A stretch of DNA of 64,000 nt from ZC4RG20 sp036381515 (GCA_036381515.1 DASVCR010000074.1:62001-126000); one strand, 5' to 3'; counted from the first letter of the stretch, positions 18,042 through 26,170 are shown. Numbers and translations are program-made. Notes: a model not told the origin generated them from the sequence alone.

Positions 18042-18514
18042 CGCACAGACGCACGACGTTCGATGGCGCCGCGGCCGCGCGGCGCGCGCTGGCCGTGCTC
18101 GGCTTTTCGCTTGCGCTCGCGACGACCGGCGTCTTGGCGGACCCGGCGTCGTCGGCCGACTCCGCGTGGCTGCCGCTGCCCGCGCAGCGCGACGCGGTGC
18201 CGACCGATCCGCTCGAGAAGCGCGGCCAGGAAGTGTTCGATCAGCGCTGCGCCGCGTGTCACGGCGAGATCCCGGACGACGTTTTCGGTGCGCGGTTCCT
18301 GCCGCCGATGCCCGGGACGCAGGCGCTCGAGGCGCGCTACCGCGGCGAGCTTCCGGCCGCGCTCGAGGCGCGCACGGACCTGACGCCCGAATACATCGCG
18401 GCCGTCGTCCGCGACGGGCTGAGGTCGATGCCGTTCTTCCGGCCGACGGAGCTGAGCGACGAGGATCTCGCCGCGCTGACGGCGTACCTGACCAGGGAGC
18501 GGGGCGGGGACTGA
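18038..18514 (+). CDS. Periplasmic cytochrome c, likely electron-accepting subunit of the adjacent flavoprotein
   Basis: A 158-residue exported monohaem cytochrome. The signal peptide ends near VLA, the haem site is CAACH (71-75), and M132 in SMPFF is a likely axial ligand. Its ATG overlaps the stop of the flavoprotein gene (ATGA), as expected for stoichiometric subunits. In 4-cresol dehydrogenase the cytochrome takes electrons from the flavin and passes them to the respiratory chain; I infer the same here. Confidence 0.82.
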   Translation: MTHRRTTFDGAAAARRALAVLGFSLALATTGVLADPASSADSAWLPLPAQRDAVPTDPLEKRGQEVFDQRCAACHGEIPDDVFGARFLPPMPGTQALEARYRGELPAALEARTDLTPEYIAAVVRDGLRSMPFFRPTELSDEDLAALTAYLTRERGGD

Positions 18515-18592
18515 TCCCCGCGGACGGGTTCTCGGGCGCGGTCGACTTCCGCGGCGCGCCGGCCCTTTAGGCACTCGGGTCCGGCTCAGACT

Positions 18593-18627
18593 CTCGGGCG
18601 CCCGGCCTTTCGGGTCCGGCGCCCGAG
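18593..18627. terminator. Hairpin between convergent genes, possible bidirectional terminator
   Basis: CTCGGGCGCC (18593-18602) pairs perfectly with GGCGCCCGAG (18618-18627) around a 15-nt loop that can itself form extra GC pairs. It sits between the cytochrome gene and the convergent DUF6152 gene. No T-run follows, so intrinsic termination is uncertain. Confidence 0.45.
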
Positions 18628-18655
18628 GGTGCTCGAAAGGTTTCCGAGCGGCTCG

Positions 18656-19093
18656 TCAGTCCGAGCTGCTCTCGGAGCCGCTGTCGAGACGGCGTCCGGT
18701 CTCCGGCGACAGGTTGCCGAACCCGACCGTCTTCCCGTTCACCGTGAAGGCCTGGATGAACCCGCCGTCCTCGCCGTCGTGCCGCGGCGCGATCAGGATC
18801 GCGATCCTGTCGCCGGGCTTCACCATTCCGCGCGTGTAGCCGGCGCGGTAGAAGTGGCTTGCGCTGTGCCCTTCGTACTCGGCGTCGCGCGTGCCGCGCT
18901 TCTCGTCGGTGATCTCGACGATTGCCGACGTGTGCGGATTCACGACGTTCCACTCCTTGACGATGCCTTCGATCGTCACGCGCTGGCTGAAATCGAACTG
19001 CGCGGCGGAGTGGTGCGCCGCGGCAATCGATGCCCACGTCAACAGCGCGCCCGCGCCGACCGTGACGGCAAGCTTCTTCAGGATCTCGGACAT
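18656..19093 (-). CDS. DUF6152 family periplasmic protein, copy 1
   Basis: A 145-residue secreted protein. The signal peptide ends AAA (24-26), so the mature chain is predicted to start His27-His28-Ser. The pattern HHSxxxFD, then a GIVKEW segment, then VNPHT (H54) matches DUF6152, whose function is unknown. The two paralogues in this window (47303-47704 and the N-terminus of 54485-55501) conserve the same His-His-Ser start and Asn-Pro-His. The residues between H54 and the C-terminus are mostly beta-strand-like. It follows the partner gene at 19151-19954 on the same strand by 57 bp. Copper binding is my inference. Confidence 0.8.
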   Translation of the reverse strand: MSEILKKLAVTVGAGALLTWASIAAAHHSAAQFDFSQRVTIEGIVKEWNVVNPHTSAIVEITDEKRGTRDAEYEGHSASHFYRAGYTRGMVKPGDRIAILIAPRHDGEDGGFIQAFTVNGKTVGFGNLSPETGRRLDSGSESSSD

Positions 19094-19150
19094 TGGCGTC
19101 TCCTCGTCTCACGCGGGCGAAGCGCGTACGGCTCGCCTGCACTCACTCCA

Positions 19151-19954
19151 TCATTCCTTGGCTTCGCGCGCCTTGTAGACGTCGCTCATGCGCGCGTCGA
19201 TCGGCTCGCCCGCCTCCAGTTGCTCGCGCCGCATGTCGAGCAGCTCGTACCAGAGCTCGTCCTGACAGTTGTACGGCAGGATGAAGCCGTCGTACGGCTC
19301 GTACTTCCGCTCGATCGTGACCGGCGCCGTATAGTAGATCGGATCGTTGATCGATGCCTGATACGTCAGCACCTTCGTGCCGTTCGCGTCCTCGTCGAGC
19401 GAAAACCGCTCGTCGATCGTCGCCTGCTCGCTGTACGGCGTCCCGGCGTCCTGGCCGTCGAGCAGGTCGGTCGTCTTGACGACGAGCACGTCGCCTTCCC
19501 AATGCCCTTCGGAGTAGCCGGCGCGGCTCGGGATCCGCTGCTCGGGCGGAAGCTGCCGGTCGCCGATGTAGATGCGGCGCGTCTCGTTCCCGACCTCGAA
19601 GATGATCGTGAGCTGGTCGGGCTTCTGGATGAACTCGATCGGATAGGCGCCGGGCAGCGACATCATCGTCGGCACGCCGTAGGTCGCGCAGTGCGCGGCC
19701 GCGTTCAGCCGCTCCGGGCCGGCGAGACGCTGGTATTCCTCGACCCGGCGGCGTCCCTCCTCGGTCAGCGGGAGCCCCGCCCGCGGGCCGCCGAACCCCG
19801 AGGCCCGTCCCTGCCGCGCGCCGGTATAGCTCGTCCACACACCGGTAAAATCCGGGTGGGCGGATTCCTGCGCCGTCGCCGTGGCCGCGCAGGCCAGGAC
19901 TGCGGCGGCCGAGGAAAGGAGGGTCAGGATCGGTCGTAAATTTCGCGGCGTCAC
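19151..19954 (-). CDS. Secreted WEGD-motif protein paired with DUF6152
   Basis: A 267-residue exported protein of unknown function. I chose GTG at 19954 because GGGGAG lies just upstream and a signal peptide follows directly (cleavage after ATAQ). The mature start contains PDFTGVW. The conserved block YSEGHWEGDVLVVKT (about 147-161) recurs in the proteins at 46123-47205 and 54485-55501, followed by SEQ...ERF, a Tyr-rich strand, a DP segment and a late Cys followed by an acidic residue. It is the first gene of a two-gene operon with the DUF6152 gene. Confidence 0.65.
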   Translation of the reverse strand: MTPRNLRPILTLLSSAAAVLACAATATAQESAHPDFTGVWTSYTGARQGRASGFGGPRAGLPLTEEGRRRVEEYQRLAGPERLNAAAHCATYGVPTMMSLPGAYPIEFIQKPDQLTIIFEVGNETRRIYIGDRQLPPEQRIPSRAGYSEGHWEGDVLVVKTTDLLDGQDAGTPYSEQATIDERFSLDEDANGTKVLTYQASINDPIYYTAPVTIERKYEPYDGFILPYNCQDELWYELLDMRREQLEAGEPIDARMSDVYKAREAKE

Positions 19955-20145
19955 ACTCTGCTCCCCTGAACGCTGTCGGCTCGATGCCTCGAGGCTCGAT
20001 CCCTTCGAATATCGTTCCCAAGCGGAACGATAAGACAAGCGGGACGCGGGATCTACTGCTTACGGGAACACTAAAGAATTATCTGGACGACTTGCGCCGC
20101 GGTCGCTCGCCCGCCGCCGACGAGCGCCGCGGCGTGAAGCCACGC

Positions 20146-20541
20146 CTACTCGGTCGTCTTGCCGTCGAAGTGCTCGTGGCTCGCGTCGGCTTCGGCCTTC
20201 GTGCGGTGAACGACGCCGTCCTTGTGCTCGGGCGGACCGTACAGCGTGTAGAGCTTCAACGGCTCGCTGCCGGTGTTGATCACGTTGTGCCGTGCGCCGG
20301 CGGGCACGATCACCGCGAAGTCGGCCTCGACCTCGTGCGCGACACCGTCGATCACGACCCTGCCTTGACCCTCCTCGAAGCGGAAGAACTGGTCGCGGTC
20401 GTCGTGTGTTTCCTCGCCGATCTCCTCGCCCGGCTCGAGGCTCATCAAGACGAGCTGCAGATGCGCGCCCGTGTAGAGCACGCGCCGAAAGTCCTCGTTA
20501 CGCTCGGTCGCTTCCTCGATATCGTCGACGTAGCCGCGCAT
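20146..20541 (-). CDS. Cupin-domain protein
   Basis: A 131-residue single-domain cupin. The motifs EETHDDRDQFFRFEEGQGRVVID and PAGARHNVINTG supply the usual metal ligands (one His and Glu in motif 1, His in motif 2). Relatives are small metal-binding proteins or mannose-6-phosphate-isomerase-like enzymes. ATG at 20541 is preceded by GGAGGG. It lies between the WEGD/DUF6152 operon and the DUF6644-like membrane proteins, all on the minus strand. Confidence 0.8.
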   Translation of the reverse strand: MRGYVDDIEEATERNEDFRRVLYTGAHLQLVLMSLEPGEEIGEETHDDRDQFFRFEEGQGRVVIDGVAHEVEADFAVIVPAGARHNVINTGSEPLKLYTLYGPPEHKDGVVHRTKAEADASHEHFDGKTTE

Positions 20542-20654
20542 GGGCTGACCCTCCGGTGAGTGATGAATCAGGGAGAGGCAAACCGTATGCCAGTCTTCCC
20601 GTTCCCGCCATCCTTGCGCGCGCGGCCCGTCGGGCACGCGGCACGCGCGCGGGC

Positions 20655-21173
20655 TCAGAGCCCGAGCGCGTACAACAGAGTGTCGTTGTACATAATGAGG
20701 CGGCCGAACACGATCACGCCGACCCAGAACACGAGCGACGCCCCGGCGACGACCTTCGCCGACGGCGCGGCATCGCCCGCGGCGCCGGCCGCTGCGGCCG
20801 CGCGCGCGATGCCGGTCAGATAGAAGCAGGCGACGTTGATCCCCGCGAGCAGGATCAAGAGCATCTTGAGCTGGAACGCGAGGTTCTCGAGATAGGCCAG
20901 CGCGCCGCCGACCGGGTTGCCCGCGACGAACACGAAGCCCGTCGCGGTGTTCACGACGAAGCCCGCGACGCCGATCGGCAGGAGGCGCTCGAGCGCATGG
21001 ACGGGCAAACCTTTGCCGAACCCGAGAATGCGGAGGTCGACGAAGCCGATCGTGCCGATCAGAAGCGCCATGCCGGCGAAGTGAAGGATCTCGCAGACCG
21101 GCCAGATCCAGTCGTACGCGTTGACGATCTCGGCCATCCCGGTCGCGTCGAGCAGTGCGGCGATCGTTTTCAT
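20655..21173 (-). CDS. DUF6644-like inner membrane protein 1
   Basis: A 172-residue integral membrane protein with about five hydrophobic segments. The region WPVCEILHFAGMALLIGTIG followed by FVDLRILGFG and then a GFVVNTATGF segment fits DUF6644, a family of unknown function. Conserved His and Asp within the first two helices could bind a cofactor. It probably shares a transcript with the second DUF6644-like gene 43 bp upstream. Confidence 0.65.
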   Translation of the reverse strand: MKTIAALLDATGMAEIVNAYDWIWPVCEILHFAGMALLIGTIGFVDLRILGFGKGLPVHALERLLPIGVAGFVVNTATGFVFVAGNPVGGALAYLENLAFQLKMLLILLAGINVACFYLTGIARAAAAAGAAGDAAPSAKVVAGASLVFWVGVIVFGRLIMYNDTLLYALGL

Positions 21174-21216
21174 GGTGTGACTCCCTTCGCGTCGTGATAC
21201 GCGGGCTCGCGTCGGC

Positions 21217-21771
21217 TCAGCCGAAGTACTTTTCGAGCATGTGCGGGTACGCGGTCAGCCGGCCCGCGACGATCGCCGCGCCCCAGAGCGCGAGACAGGA
21301 GGCGGCCAGCACCTTCGCGATGGCCGGCACGGGCTCGCCGTTGCGCGGCAGCCCGGCCTCGTCGAACGCGTAGCGTTTGAGCAGCCGCAGGTTCACGATC
21401 GCGAGCACGACGAACCCGAGCTTGACGAGAAACGCGACGTTGTCGACGAGCGACGTCGCGCTCGCGGCGAAGAGCGCGAGCCCCGAAAGCGCGTTCACCC
21501 AGAACGCCGCATACATCAGCACGAAGAATTTGCGGGCCGGTGCAAGCGGGATCTCCGGCGCGACGCCGAGCAGCCTGAGCGCAACGGCCCAGCTCAGTCC
21601 GACGACGAAGGCGAGACCGATCGCGTGCAGCGACAGCACTCCGGTGTACGCGAGCAGCGAAGGCGACTCTCGGACCCAGGTCGCGAAGCCGCTGTCCTCG
21701 ATGGCTTGGAGCAGACCCGTGTCGCCGCCAGCGGTCGTGCCCGCGGCCAGATTCGCGATGAGCTGTGGCAT
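21217..21771 (-). CDS. DUF6644-like inner membrane protein 2
   Basis: A 184-residue membrane protein with about five hydrophobic helices. It is distantly similar to its neighbour (SLHAIGLAFVVGLSWAVALRLLGV; FWVNALSGLALFAASA; FLVKLGFVVLAIVNLRLLKRYA). ATG at 21771 is preceded by GGGAGACGAAG. It is the promoter-proximal gene of the minus-strand cluster that faces the FNR-type regulator across a palindromic box. The pair may form a heterodimer; function unknown. Confidence 0.65.
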   Translation of the reverse strand: MPQLIANLAAGTTAGGDTGLLQAIEDSGFATWVRESPSLLAYTGVLSLHAIGLAFVVGLSWAVALRLLGVAPEIPLAPARKFFVLMYAAFWVNALSGLALFAASATSLVDNVAFLVKLGFVVLAIVNLRLLKRYAFDEAGLPRNGEPVPAIAKVLAASCLALWGAAIVAGRLTAYPHMLEKYFG

Positions 21772-21860
21772 CTTCGTCTCCCGATGGCTGTGCCCGGTCC
21801 GTGGGCCCGGCAACGATGAAGCGCGTTCGACGACATGCTATCGAGGCCGAGGCGGGCGCC

Positions 21861-21878
21861 GGTTGACGCTCGTCAACC
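21861..21878. promoter_or_regulatory. FNR/CRP-type palindromic operator between divergent genes
   Basis: GGTTGACGCTCGTCAACC has perfect 8-bp arms around CT. Its inner form TTGAC-N4-GTCAA resembles FNR/DNR/Anr boxes (TTGAT-N4-ATCAA). It lies 66 bp before the regulator's ATG at 21945 and 90 bp before the start of the divergent membrane-protein gene, so it could control both. Confidence 0.6.
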
Positions 21879-21944
21879 GCAGGCGCTCGGTGCGGAAAGC
21901 CGCTATTCCCGCACGTCGTGGCGCGCGCTAGCGTCGAAGCCGTG

Positions 21945-22622
21945 ATGACGCATGCCGCTCACGTGAGCTCCGCCGCACGGCCTCGGGAATTCGATTGCGC
22001 GGATTGCCCCCGTGCCGGACTCTGCTGGGGCGATGTGCCTCGCGAAGGCGCGGGCGTGCTGATCACGCGGCGCGTCGCGCTCGCGCGCGGCGAGCGGCTC
22101 TTTCGCCAGGGCGACGCGTTCGACGGCGTCTATATCGTCGCGTCGGGTTGCATGAAGCTGCGCGAGACCAGCGCGGACGGCGGCGAGCGTATCGTCGCGC
22201 TCTGCACGCCCGGCGAGATCGTCGGGCTCGAAGGCTGGGCTTACGGTCGTCACCCTCACGCCGCGCTCGCCGCGACCGATGCGACCCTCTGCCGGTTGAG
22301 CATGCCTGCACGGGGCGGCGCGGTCAGCGTCGACCTGCTCGAGCGCGTGCTCGCGAAGGCCGCGATGCAGCTCGAGCGCGCGTCGCGGCCCTGGGCGGGA
22401 CGGCCCGCGCTCGAGCGCGTCGCCGCATTCGTCGAGGATCTGGCCGAGCGGCTCGGCGACCCGCGGCTCGCGCACGGCGCGACGCCGCTGCCGATGACCC
22501 GCGCCGAGATCGGGTCGTATCTCGGGCTCGCCGAGGAGACGGTCGTCAGGGCGCTTGCGAAGCTCGCGCGGCCCGAGCGCGCCGCGGGGGCGGCGCGAGA
22601 GCGGCGCGACGCCGCTGCCTGA
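21945..22622 (+). CDS. FNR-type (Crp/Fnr family) oxygen-responsive regulator
   Basis: A 225-residue cyclic-nucleotide-fold regulator with C-terminal helix-turn-helix. With ATG 21945, Cys18-x2-Cys21-x5-Cys27 reproduces the N-terminal FNR cluster motif. Cys116 in ATLCRLSMP matches the fourth FNR ligand, so a [4Fe-4S] sensor is likely. The recognition region MTRAEIGSYLGLAEETVVRALAKL closely follows FNR. After that the protein ends in a basic Ala/Arg-rich tail unlike the family, possibly from a frameshift near 22570. A GTG at 21918 is an alternative start. It probably senses oxygen and regulates the divergent operon. Confidence 0.8.
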   Translation: MTHAAHVSSAARPREFDCADCPRAGLCWGDVPREGAGVLITRRVALARGERLFRQGDAFDGVYIVASGCMKLRETSADGGERIVALCTPGEIVGLEGWAYGRHPHAALAATDATLCRLSMPARGGAVSVDLLERVLAKAAMQLERASRPWAGRPALERVAAFVEDLAERLGDPRLAHGATPLPMTRAEIGSYLGLAEETVVRALAKLARPERAAGAARERRDAAA

Positions 22623-22713
22623 AGACGCGGGGCCGCGGCCCGCCGAGGTCGAGCTCGTGCGGCGAGCCGGTCGCGCTCGCGCCTTCAGGCGACAGCCCGA
22701 GCTGCTCGACGCG

Positions 22714-23292
22714 TCAGTCGAGGAACTGCTTGACCGGATTCTCTTGCCCGGCCGTGAACGTTCGCGGATTCCCCTCGTTGTGGATCCGGTGCAGGCTGAA
22801 GAACCACTCGCCGTCGATCTTCACGAACTCGTCGTACCACGAGCCGAACAGCATCCATTCGACCTTCGTGCGGTCCGCGTTGTTGTTGAACTGGATCCAG
22901 TACGTCAGCGCGCGCGCCTTGTCGCCGTCGACCTCGATGACCTGGTTCGTGATCAGGTGGCGCACCGTGGACGGCCAGTCCCTGCCGTCGGGCGTCTTCG
23001 CTTCCGCCGCGCCTCGCGTCAGGTCGTACGTGCGGCTCGCCATGAACTCGCGGATCGCTTCGCGCCCTTCGACGATGCCGCGGGCCCAGTCGAGCACGCC
23101 GTCCGGGGCGAACACGGCCGCGTAGCCGTCGGCGTCGAAGTAGTCCATCGCCATCACGTAGCGGGCCTGCAGGTCGACGATCGCGGCGCGATCGTCCGCA
23201 TAGCCTTCGGGATAGCGTTCGGCGCGGGCGCAGAAGGCGACGAGCAGCAGCGGGAGCAGCAGGAGCCGCTCGAGGCGTGGCGAACGAGACAT
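22714..23292 (-). CDS. Secreted SnoaL/NTF2-like protein
   Basis: A 192-residue protein with an N-terminal signal peptide (cleaved after ARA, about residue 24) and a SnoaL-type cone fold: IVDLQARYVMAMDYFDADGYAAVFAPDGVLDW, then REAIREFM, VRHLITNQVIEVDGD and WFFSLHRI. Family members include polyketide cyclases, dehydratases and many uncharacterised proteins; the function cannot be assigned. It appears monocistronic. Confidence 0.75.
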   Translation of the reverse strand: MSRSPRLERLLLLPLLLVAFCARAERYPEGYADDRAAIVDLQARYVMAMDYFDADGYAAVFAPDGVLDWARGIVEGREAIREFMASRTYDLTRGAAEAKTPDGRDWPSTVRHLITNQVIEVDGDKARALTYWIQFNNNADRTKVEWMLFGSWYDEFVKIDGEWFFSLHRIHNEGNPRTFTAGQENPVKQFLD

Positions 23293-23412
23293 GGATGGAT
23301 TCCCCCGAGTCTGTACCGAGATTCATCCCGGATCATAAACGAAGTCCGTCGGCACGATCAGGCCGAGCGTGCGCGGGGCGCCTCGACGCGTGCCGCGCGC
23401 TCTGCGCGATTT

Positions 23413-24207
23413 TCAGGGTATTGAAGCTCGGGCCGTCGTCGGCGCCCGCTCGTCCTCGGTGACGGTCGCCCACGCGGACGCGTCGTCCCGGCCGTGATGC
23501 GCGCGCACGGAGAAGATCTGATAGGCGCTCTTGATCAGCGGCTTCGCGACGTTGCGTACCGGCACGCCGCCCGACGTGATGCCGCGCTCCGAGCCGTGAT
23601 GCGCGTGCCCGTGCAGCGCGAGCGCGCAACCGGCCTCGTCGATCGCCTCGCCGAGCAGGTACGACCCGAGGAACGGATAGATCTCGAGCTTCTCGCCGAG
23701 CAGCGTGTCCTTCGTCGGCGCGTAGTGCGTCAATGCGATCCGGACGTCGCAGTCGAGCGCGTTCAGGCAGTGCAGCAGCTGGCGCGCCTTGTCCTTCGTA
23801 TGGCGGATGAACGCCTTCATCTCGAGCTCGCCGAACTCCGAGCCGCACGCGCCCGCAAAGCCGCCGCCGAAGCCCTTCACGCCGGCGATGCCGATGCGGT
23901 GTCCTTTGATCTCGAGCACGACGTTCTCGCCCTCGAGCACGATCACGCCCGCGCGCTCGAGATCGGCGCGGATCGCATCCTGGGCATCCTGGTGGTAGTC
24001 GTGATTGCCGAGGACCGCGACGGCCGGGATGCCGACTTCCGCGATCTCCTCGGCCATCAGCCTCCCTTCTTCCCGCGAGCCGTGCTGCGTGAGGTCTCCG
24101 GCGATCAGCAATACGTCCGCGCGGTCGCGGACGGTCGCGAAGCTCCGGCGGAGCTCCCCCCGCATGTCGAGCCCGACGTGCACGTCGCCGACCGCGGCGA
24201 CGCGCAC
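23413..24207 (-). CDS. Calcineurin-like metallophosphoesterase
   Basis: A 264-residue phosphoesterase with the full metal motif set: GDVHVG (D8, H10), AGDLTQHG (D38), GNHDYH (N68, H69, D70), LTHYAP and HGHAHHG. A GTG at 24207 shares one base with the stop codon of the BON gene (TAGTG), giving tight coupling. Relatives cleave phosphodiesters or nucleotides; the substrate is unknown. It is the third gene of a minus-strand operon after the nucleotidyltransferase and BON genes. Confidence 0.85.
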   Translation of the reverse strand: MRVAAVGDVHVGLDMRGELRRSFATVRDRADVLLIAGDLTQHGSREEGRLMAEEIAEVGIPAVAVLGNHDYHQDAQDAIRADLERAGVIVLEGENVVLEIKGHRIGIAGVKGFGGGFAGACGSEFGELEMKAFIRHTKDKARQLLHCLNALDCDVRIALTHYAPTKDTLLGEKLEIYPFLGSYLLGEAIDEAGCALALHGHAHHGSERGITSGGVPVRNVAKPLIKSAYQIFSVRAHHGRDDASAWATVTEDERAPTTARASIP

Positions 24208-24455
24208 TAGCCCAGCGTCTCCGGCCTTCCCGGCTCGTTGTAGCTCGCGATCCATAGCTCGTCGATCAATTCGATGTCCGGCGGCAGCACCTCGCTCGCC
24301 ACCTCTCTCGCCGCCTGCCGGCGCTCGTCCGACGACACTTCGCCGATCAGGAAGGCCTTGCCACCCGCGACCTTGATTGTGATGTCGAGCACGTTCGTGC
24401 GCGGGTCGGTCGCGAGCGCCTCACGGATGCGCCCCACCAGGTGCTTCGATTCCAT
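24207..24455 (-). CDS. Small BON-domain protein
   Basis: An 82-residue protein with a BON-like pattern: helix IREALATDPRTN, strand LDITIKVAGGKAFLIGEV, helix RRQAAREVASEVLP. BON domains bind phospholipid or other ligands in periplasmic proteins, but no signal peptide is present here, so it is probably cytoplasmic. It lies between the nucleotidyltransferase and the phosphoesterase and overlaps the latter by one base. Confidence 0.65.
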   Translation of the reverse strand: MESKHLVGRIREALATDPRTNVLDITIKVAGGKAFLIGEVSSDERRQAAREVASEVLPPDIELIDELWIASYNEPGRPETLG

Positions 24456-24473
24456 CGCTCGGTCCTGCGATGC

Positions 24474-25145
24474 TCAGCTCTCGTAGATTTCCCGATACAG
24501 CTCCCGCACGACGTGGTTCGGGACGTTCTTGTCGAGCGAGTGCGCGTACACAAGAAGGCTCAGCACGCGCCGCGGCGCCTGGCGGGCGCGGCGCAGGAGA
24601 TAGTCCCAGTCGAGCTCGTTCACGCCGATCACGCCGAGCGCGTCGTGCCAGTGACGCGGTCCCTGCTCGTCGTGCACGGCCGCCTTGATCACGAGCAGGT
24701 CCTCGGGCGCGATCAGCCGCACGCGATGCCCGAGGAAGTCGCGCTCGACCGAGCGCGCGCTCATCTCGTCGTCGAGATAGAACCCGCCGGTCGAGCGGAA
24801 GATGACGTCGACGAGCACGCCGTGCTTGAACGCCTTGAAGAGCCACGTGGGGTCGGTGCGCTCCGTCTCGAAGCCCGCCTCGGCGAGCGCGTCGAGCGCC
24901 GCGTCGGCGTTCGCCGGGCGGACGAACACGTCGATGTCGTGCGTCCAGCGCGGCCGGCCGAGCTCCGTCGACGCGATCCCGCCCATCAGCGCGTACTCGA
25001 CGTTCTTTAGGTTCATCGCCGCGACGACCTCGCCGAGCACCTGCTCGAACACGCCGTTCTGCGTGCAGCGCAAGTGCTCCTCGATCTCGGGATCCCACAC
25101 GGCGAGCCGCTCGAGCGGAATGCCGACCGCGTGCTTCCGTTCCAT
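24474..25145 (-). CDS. Nucleotidyltransferase-fold protein (DUF6036/AbiEii-like)
   Basis: A 223-residue protein with the minimal nucleotidyltransferase signature ALMGGIASTELGRPRWTHDIDVFV (GG at 55-56, D70-x-D72), followed by VDVIFRSTGGF and LIAPEDLLVIKAAVHDEQGPRHWHDALGVI. Such proteins transfer nucleotides to proteins or tRNA and often act as toxins or regulators. ATG at 25145 chosen because residues before it do not match. First gene of the operon with BON and phosphoesterase; those three might form a modification and hydrolysis module. Confidence 0.72.
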   Translation of the reverse strand: MERKHAVGIPLERLAVWDPEIEEHLRCTQNGVFEQVLGEVVAAMNLKNVEYALMGGIASTELGRPRWTHDIDVFVRPANADAALDALAEAGFETERTDPTWLFKAFKHGVLVDVIFRSTGGFYLDDEMSARSVERDFLGHRVRLIAPEDLLVIKAAVHDEQGPRHWHDALGVIGVNELDWDYLLRRARQAPRRVLSLLVYAHSLDKNVPNHVVRELYREIYES

Positions 25146-25374
25146 GCGCAGTACCTCGATGACGGGTCCTGCAAGCGTCGTGCCGTAAGTCACTGGGGCC
25201 CCGCAGGGCATTGATTTTCGGTGCGGGAGCTCGAGTTTTCGGCGGCCGATCGGGGCCGTCACGGCGATCGCGTCGAGGCGGGGATTCCGACGAAAGCCCT
25301 CGGCATCCTCGACGGCGGCGGTTCCTCGACGATACGGCGGTGCGCGTTCGACCGGGAGGCCGAAGCGCCAGTGC

Positions 25375-25818
25375 TCACAGCGTCTTGCGAAAGCAGATCT
25401 GCCGCTCGACTTCCTCGAAGCCGAGCGCGAGGTGCGCACGGACGCTCACGGCGTTGTCGAGCGTCGTATCGCTCGCGATCTCCTCGAGCCCGCGCGCCCG
25501 GGCCCAGCTCTCGGCGGCCTCTACGAGCCGCGCCCCGAGGCCGCGCCGGCGCACGTCCGGGTCGACGTACCAGCCCTCGATGAACGCCACCGGCGTCGTG
25601 ACGCAGCCTTCGGCATAGTTGCGGAGACCGATCTCGACGAACCCCGCGAGCCGGCCGTCGCCGCGGTCGACGACGAATACCGCGACGCCGACGAGCAACG
25701 TGCCCTGCTCCGAGTCGAGCCATTCGTCGATCTCTTCCGGCGCGCTGTCCGGATAGAGGATCGATCGCATGCGGAGCCACTCGTCGCGGTCGGAACGGGT
25801 GACGGGTCGGATCTCCAT
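25375..25818 (-). CDS. GNAT acetyltransferase resembling aminoglycoside AAC(6')-I enzymes
   Basis: A 147-residue GNAT protein. The acetyl-CoA site is FIEGWYVDPDVRRRGLGARL (79-98), and ASDTTLDN (115-122) and LGFEEVER (132-139) closely follow the pattern of AAC(6')-I enzymes such as AAC(6')-Ig as I recall them. Length also fits. The ATG at 25818 gives the typical MEIRPVT start. It may be a chromosomal enzyme with another natural substrate; resistance is not shown by sequence alone. Confidence 0.72.
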   Translation of the reverse strand: MEIRPVTRSDRDEWLRMRSILYPDSAPEEIDEWLDSEQGTLLVGVAVFVVDRGDGRLAGFVEIGLRNYAEGCVTTPVAFIEGWYVDPDVRRRGLGARLVEAAESWARARGLEEIASDTTLDNAVSVRAHLALGFEEVERQICFRKTL

Positions 25819-26170
25819 CGCGGCGTCTTCGGTCGATGCGGGCAGAGGAGCACGCTTCCGCTCGAGCATTAGACCGAATCCGGCATCGGAGCGGAAGCGC
25901 CGGTGGCAGCCATGCTCCGCGGTCCCGACAGCGGGATCGACGTCGCCGCTTCCGGGACGAGCGACGATACGGTCGATTCGATCACCTGCCCGGATTGGAC
26001 GGGAAATCAATGCGTTCTCGATTTCACGGCCGTGGCACAGCGGTTGCAATCGGTGCTTCGCTGCAGCTTCACGCCGATGACGAGATGAACGATCGCGGCC
26101 GACCATCCATTGCTCTCGACGCGGCTCTCCACGGCTCCGGCCGCAACGCTCGGGACATGGGACACGCATC
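25819..26170. other. Intergenic region with no recognised feature
   Basis: About 350 bp between the divergent acetyltransferase and ADOP permease genes. I see no convincing gene, repeat or hairpin. It presumably holds both promoters, but no clear -35/-10 pair was found. Confidence 0.5.
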
